NCBI GenBank assembly: GCA_963969595.1
Contig: OZ018417.1
Location: 16,928,501-16,992,500, forward strand
DNA length: 64,000 nt
Direction of reading: 5' to 3'
DNA from: Neckera pumila
Taxonomy: Eukaryota; Streptophyta; Bryopsida; Hypnales; Neckeraceae
A program made the position numbers and the translations under genes. Position 1 is the stretch's first letter. Each line of letters starts with the position of its first letter. This document shows, piece by piece, positions 59,001 through 64,000 of the stretch. The notes under the pieces are model-generated. The model did not search any database and was not told where the DNA came from. It saw only the letters and a list, made by a program, of their open reading frames with translations.

Positions 59001-59160
59001 AATATAGAGTACTTTGCAAAGATGCTTCGCAATGGAGCCATTGAGACATGGTTTGCAATTGCAACAAAGAATTGACAGAGAGCTATCCAACTAATTCATT
59101 GGAATAGGAAGAAGGGCCAATGGTTTGACGTTTGGTTGTCCCGCAGTCCGAGCAAATCAG
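56032..59160 (+). pseudogene. TRE1: Trehalase (GH37) pseudogene
   Basis: Trehalase hydrolyses trehalose to two glucose. Recognisable pieces in order: 56,032-56,330 with LHTLVP, then IPGARFREVYY-stop-DSYWVI (family signature 1, Trp replaced by TGA at 56,311); 56,576-56,696 with DTAKGVVKNLMELVEN, then a one-base frame change, then FGFVPNGARVYYENR; 56,959-57,016 with LLKQAMPVLLKEYAFW; 57,149-57,250 with LSRFWANWNTPRPESF; 57,534-57,640 with YHDIATAA-stop-SGWDFSSRWM (TAG at 57,605); ~58,847-58,886 with TSIIVLVELNAYLFQ; ~59,000-59,160 with NIEYFAKM and WNRKKGQWFDVWLS, with TGA at 59,073. Splice sites are mostly intact, so decay came after an intron-containing (non-processed) duplication or loss of function. 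The N-terminus and the C-terminal exons are missing. No intact copy is in the window. Confidence 0.88.
57651..58294 (-). mobile_element. TTAA element, ATGCCC family, short copy (644 bp), in a trehalase-pseudogene intron
   Basis: Left end TTAACCCCTAAATGCCCAAG, right end GCCTCGGGCATTTAGGGGTTAA-type: the last bases are CATTTAGGGG-TTAA. Termini are ~20-bp inverted repeats. It begins 14 bases after the donor (GGA/GTAAGT) of a pseudogene exon. It is homologous in reverse orientation to 42,010-43,251. Confidence 0.85.
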
Positions 59161-60947
59161 ACTACAGGACGGTATAATACAAAAAAAATACTTTCTCCCT
59201 ACTGGCCAGGGTACCCCGTCTAATCTGTTTAGTGTCTTTTTCCATAATGTAACAAACACCAAAATGGCATACCATAGAGTACTTGAATTCTTTTTTTTAA
59301 GTTGTGTACCTTTTGTGTACCATTGCGATTGAAGCTTTTTAGTGAATACCGGCAGTCACTCAATCAGTAAGTGGTCAATCAACAAGACAAGACCCAGAGC
59401 TTGTCAATCAACAAGACAAGACCCAGAGCTTGTGAAACGGTGTTGATTAATAGGTATGTTAATAGTTGGCGTGTGAATTAGCATTAAACTGAAAAAATAG
59501 TGCATCATTTACTAAATAGAATTAACGATGTGGCAAGCTAAATGATAGGGCCAAGCATCACAAGGTAAAGGTTTCATTTTATGGTTTCCAATTTTGGACT
59601 TCTTGTCTTCCTTCAAATGTGCATTGAACTTTGTTTAGGGTGATTCTCTTAGATTTATTTAGTACACCGAAGAAGGCTTTAATTTTAATGCCACATTTGT
59701 AGAATACGAGGCATTATTTTGGATGGGACCTAACCAGTTGACCAATGGCCAATGGTTAGATGGGATCATATCGAGAGTTCATTCTGGAAAGACGGCAAAG
59801 CTCTGTGAATCAATGAGTCTGTAATTACCTCGTTCTTTTTTTCTTAAATATATTTCTTGGTTTTTTTAAATCAATTTTACTCAAATGATATTAGATTTCA
59901 TTGCAATTTACCAAGAGGCTTGCACCCAAGTCACCAAGGGGTATGATTTAGAATTAAATGATATCGGAACGAGGGGAAACTAGATAGCACACTTGGATTT
60001 TTGTATAATGAGGTGACAAGGACCATACACAAGCGAAGATAGCTACAAACTGCTGCATCTGCGTTGTTTCCAAGCTAAAACGATTCTTTGAAACACACAG
60101 AACAGGGATTTGCATATTTACCTCATGTGTTGGGGATGATTGTGTTGGTCATGGCAGACGAGATTTGGGTGGAGCAATGGCGTTGTATTGTCGCTGTTTC
60201 AAAAGTACGGAAGGCCAGCCAACGAACCATTCCTGTGTCCTGAGTTTTCATAGCACGGTCAGGAGAGTCCTTTCCACATGAATGTGCGGATCATGTCACC
60301 TTATTCTGGCAATTTTAGTGTGCCAGAATGTGAAGTTTCAAGTGCTGAAGACTAGAACTTTCAAGATGGGTTTTGAGTTGCCCTACTAAAACTGCGTAGC
60401 TCTAAAATCTAGGATATTTATGGAACTGAGTGTCTTAAACCGCTCCAATTTCTAGTTGAGAGCTCTCTTTCGAAACCCAAGAACTCTAAATCTAGGATAG
60501 GAGATTCAGATGGGTGTCAAACCACTCCAGTTCCAGACAAGCATCTCAAACCACTCCAGTTCCTAATAGAGAGCCTTTTTCCAAATGTACCAATTTTGTA
60601 AACTATACCAATGTAACCGGTGTCACCCTGTGTAATCAGAGTTGGATATATTGAGTTAAATTCCAAATGCATCTATAATCACTTCTTCTACAAATCGCCA
60701 ATAAGGCCCTATAGGTAGTTGGAGCATGTTGTCCAGGACAAAATAAACACCACCGGAGTAGTCTCTTTCGAATCCTCGTCTCCGATCGGATCCAATTTTG
60801 CAACCGTGGCAGTCTGTTAGGCAGCGCCAGAAGAAGAATAGTCAATATGGAATGGAGATTTTGCAAGTTATCTAGATCAAGATCAGATTATCTTGCTGCC
60901 TTTGTTCCATTGGCGGAGTGTAGAGCATTGAGATCTTTATTTCGCTC
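59161..60947. other. Intergenic, no gene seen; 29-bp tandem duplication at 59,374-59,431
   Basis: GTCAATCAACAAGACAAGAC plus nine more bases occurs twice in perfect tandem (59,374-59,402 and 59,403-59,431). Further right (60,350-60,570) the words CTCCAGTTCC and GAGAGC recur loosely. Remaining trehalase exons are not detectable. Confidence 0.5.
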
Positions 60948-63900
60948 TCAATTTCTTGCCAATTTACTAAGCTCCTTTTGCAAGGCATGAATCTCCTTCG
61001 TCAGACAGCAGATGACCATATCCACCTGATGGACGTTTAGCGCAGGATTCGACTGATTTGCTAATTCTTCACTAAGTTGTCCCAACAGACTCAGATGTGC
61101 CTGCAACCATGAAGAATGCTATCAAATATATTCCTGACAGCAAATCTCTCGTTAGAAGATAAGGTTATAAGATTGCTTACAAATTCGTTGGCAAGGGGCT
61201 TGCTGAATCGGGACTTCAGCAATTGTTCTTTCTTGAAACGTGACCAGTTCTAGGCTAAAGAAGAACCAGGCTTAGATGTAAATTGCGACTAGCCAGATCC
61301 AATATGCTTGAACTAAGAAAATGCACGGAGATGAACTATACCGGAACAACTGGCATTCCCTTGTCTCTGCTGTGGAGAGCAGCTGGTTGCATATGGTTGT
61401 AACCATCCGTCATGTGGGGATAAACAGTATCCCCTTCTTCCTTGTCCTGCAAAGACGAAAGTTGTATACATCATGGCCATCTATTAATTATGCAGTAGGG
61501 AACCAAAATATTTCTTTTCATTAAAAATGTTTACTGTTGGTAATGAAACTTGAATGCTGATTGATAAGATTCTTCTTGAAAAGTTATTTGGGAGATGAGC
61601 GGTGCAAATACAAGACTACGGATTGTGTTTCCTTGTACCTGAAATTGTCGACGCTCTGCAGCCTTCGCAAGTCCCACCTGGAAGCAAGAAGCATTCACAG
61701 CTAAGACGAAATTGATATCCTAAGGCCCCACAATTCGCAGTCACATTTAGTTGAGCCTTTGAGAGTTGTTTCCATCTTCATGATTGACATAAACAAAGGA
61801 GCGCAAGAGGAGTCAACGTGGCACTAGACCTTTTTCAAGGAGCGCAGCCACTCACGAAGCGCTGGCAACAAGGTGAGAAGCTTCTTTGGTTCTAGGGGCA
61901 GCAACTCTTGTGCATGACGTTCTCGCTTCAGTTTTTCGCCTACTTCTTGCAGCTGAGCTTTGGTTTCCTTCTCTTTTAGCTGCCACTCTACAACCTCCTG
62001 CTCCTTCTTCACGACCTCCCTACACAACAGGAGATTTTAAACAAAATTCAGGTTATTGAACGTGGATGAGCAAACCTGCATGACTCAAGTTAATTAATGA
62101 TTGGCATGTCTGTTTCGTTTTTGGACGGATGAAGCTGATCTACTTTGAAGTGCATCTCTAACCTCTGAAGGCGATTAACTCGAAGGAGAGCATCTTCTAG
62201 ACTTCTTTTCTGCCTCTCAAACTGCCTGCAAGTCATTCTTTAATATTACTTCAAAAACCCATGTTTGACGTTTCACATTTCAATCTTGTTAGGCTTCTGG
62301 CATACTTCTCAACGTTATAGTGACAATCTGGCTTCACAGTTTTTGCACAAGGAATAAAGTCACATTTTTCTCGTACTAGAATAACAATGTTTGCCAACCT
62401 TTTACTTTGGTAACTGAGACTATGCAAGTGTGGTTATTATTGCAGAGGTCTGCTACCTCTCCTTCTCCCTGAAGGCATGAAGCTCGTTATTTAAACTGTC
62501 CCTCTCGTGCTGCAGCTTCGTCATTTGCTTCTTGAGTTGCTGCAATCTTTGGTTGTCCATCGCCTTCTCGCATGCTGGCACTTGCTGCAAGGATCGAAAG
62601 AGGACAAATCTGAGGATCTCCACTGTTTGAAGATATGGACGCAAGCAAGGATTTAGTGAGTTGAAGCATAATAATTACTAATTAAATAGCAATTCTTTGA
62701 TATTAAATGGTTAGACAATGGGATCTTAGAGACTTGTGTATGATTTCTGCCTAAACCAACCTCAATAGCTCTCTGAGGGAGGCAAGGCTGTTCGCTTTTA
62801 GAAACCACCCCGTTAGACAACTGTCCTCTCAATTTCAGCTCCTGCATCTTCATCTTGGCTTCTATAGTCTGCAGTTGCAATAATTGCGAGTGATATCAGT
62901 TGGACAAGTCTGAAGGAAACAATATAGTGCAGTTTTTTACTTCCAGCAGTGTCATGTCTTCATCGAAAAGGAACAAAACAACACACCAGACGTCATCAAT
63001 TTCTATAATCGAACCTTGATTTCATACTCCATCGCACATTCGAGGAGAGCTATTTGCAAATCTTCAACATCCGATGTTGGAGAGGGTTTCAATTGGTGCT
63101 CCTCCTGGAGTAATATGGCTGGTCAAATATAATTTAAGACTGCCATGTTCCAATTTAGCTCAATTACAGTACAACACACATCATGTTCGCTTGGTGTCTC
63201 CTATTTGCGAGAACCGGTTCGACTTCATTTATGCTGATTCGGTACTGTCACTTAATTCAACTTCGTGAGTGATGGAAATCAATTACAAGAGTTTCAGAGG
63301 AGGCAGGAGATGTACCTGGACACCGAGTGCACACGCATTAATATTGACAAGGGCCTGAAACTTATCCTCCAAAACGTCACTGCCGCCTCGCAATGCTGTT
63401 ACTTTAATGGTATGTCCTCCTGCTTGCAACACGAACCTCTTTTAAGCTTTGTGTTGCTACAAGTATCAAGCCAAAACAAAAACATGGAGGAGATGCCTTC
63501 GAAGAAGTGTAGGGCAAGAACGAACCGACTTCAACCGATTCAGTATCTTCTCCGCAACAGGGGCTTGCATCCAGAATTGGCAAGAGGGAAGCCGCAACCT
63601 CTCGTTCATTCTCATAGATTGGTGAACACAGGGGAAGGTCTGTAAGGCTTGTGAAGAGTCCACCATGTTCATTTGAGATGACCTCGCTACTCTGGGCGGT
63701 TTCAGGTCTCGGTGACTGAGACGGTGACTCTGCGCACAATGGAGATTGGCTCAACAAGGGAGGAGAATCGTTCCTAGTCAAAACAGGTGGCGGGTACTGA
63801 TTTCTCAGCATAGATTGTTGATTCCTTTTTGGAGTTGCTGCGTCTGGTGTCGAAGCAAGGGATCTATTGCACCGGAGTCCAGCTTCTTTGGCATTATGTC

Positions 63901-64000
63901 CTTTCTTTGACATATTTGAGAACTTAGTGGAGCCTGAGATATACGTATTACCACTCATACAGTTGTCTTTCCCAATTTCCAACTCGACGGATTCACATAT
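60948..64000 (-). CDS. Coiled-coil protein of unknown family (5' end outside window)
   Basis: Minus-strand exons: >64,000 to ~63,480 (donor uncertain), 63,395-63,316, 63,104-63,015, 62,868-62,761, 62,584-62,457, 62,225-62,163, 62,019-61,830, 61,677-61,639, 61,446-61,342, 61,249-61,181 and 61,100-60,948 (stop). From 63,395 all are in phase with GT-AG introns. The visible N-terminal part is Ser/Pro rich and disordered (SPPLLSQSPLCAESPSQSPR). The middle is strongly helical and charged: LQQLKKQMTKLQHERDSL, FERQKRSLEDALLRVNRLQR, EVVEWQLKEKETKAQLQEVG. The end reads LTKEIHALQKELSKLARN. No catalytic motif or motor domain is seen in the window; one could lie in the missing 5' part. I do not recognise the family. 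Confidence 0.75.

Overview
This is a nuclear window from a land plant. Evidence: spliced protein genes with canonical GT-AG introns, a plastid-type serine hydroxymethyltransferase, a nuclear gene for a plant-specific chloroplast NDH-complex subunit (galactose-mutarotase-like fold), a plant NHL-repeat membrane protein, an NFD2-type RNase III-like protein, and an AtPH1-type pleckstrin protein. Genes of about 45% GC sit as islands in very AT-rich, repeat-dense DNA. That fits a medium-to-large plant genome, and a seed-free lineage is possible, but nothing in the window fixes the species.

Layout. 1-15,600: no convincing gene. It holds a ~112-bp satellite (1-1,420), three TTAA-bounded elements of about 0.9 kb, a ~190-bp and a ~60-bp tandem repeat, and unassigned AT-rich DNA. 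15,700-26,200: gene island with a ~200-bp tandem repeat, a complete three-exon chloroplast NDH-subunit gene (+), an NFD2-like gene (-) with two phase-compatible alternative last exons, and an NHL-repeat gene (+) divergently transcribed from it. 26,800-36,650: repeat block made of two head-to-tail copies of a ~2.5-kb repeat. Each copy is interrupted by different DNA-transposon relics, so the other copy preserves the empty sites. 36,940-41,545: complete 11-exon plastid SHMT gene (+). 42,000-48,600: two more TTAA elements, one carrying a nested element, plus a short ORF with RING-like cysteine spacing. 49,146-51,553: complete five-exon AtPH1-like gene (+). 51,600-56,000: no firm gene. 56,032-59,160: trehalase (GH37) pseudogene with in-frame stops and a frameshift, with a TTAA element in one of its introns. 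60,948-64,000: 3' part of a coiled-coil protein gene (-) that runs off the right edge.

The genes are not a functional cluster. They are neighbouring single genes: plastid one-carbon metabolism (SHMT), plastid cyclic electron flow (NDH subunit), lipid-binding PH protein, and secretory or membrane proteins. The main story of the window is its mobile DNA. A family of non-autonomous elements has termini TTAA-CCCCTAAAGG and a TTAA target duplication that can be read directly from three filled/empty site pairs. This is a piggyBac- or Kolobok-like signature, which I would not expect to find abundant in a plant. A Tc1/mariner (Stowaway-like) element with CTCCCTCCGTCC ends and TA duplication also has its empty site in the window.
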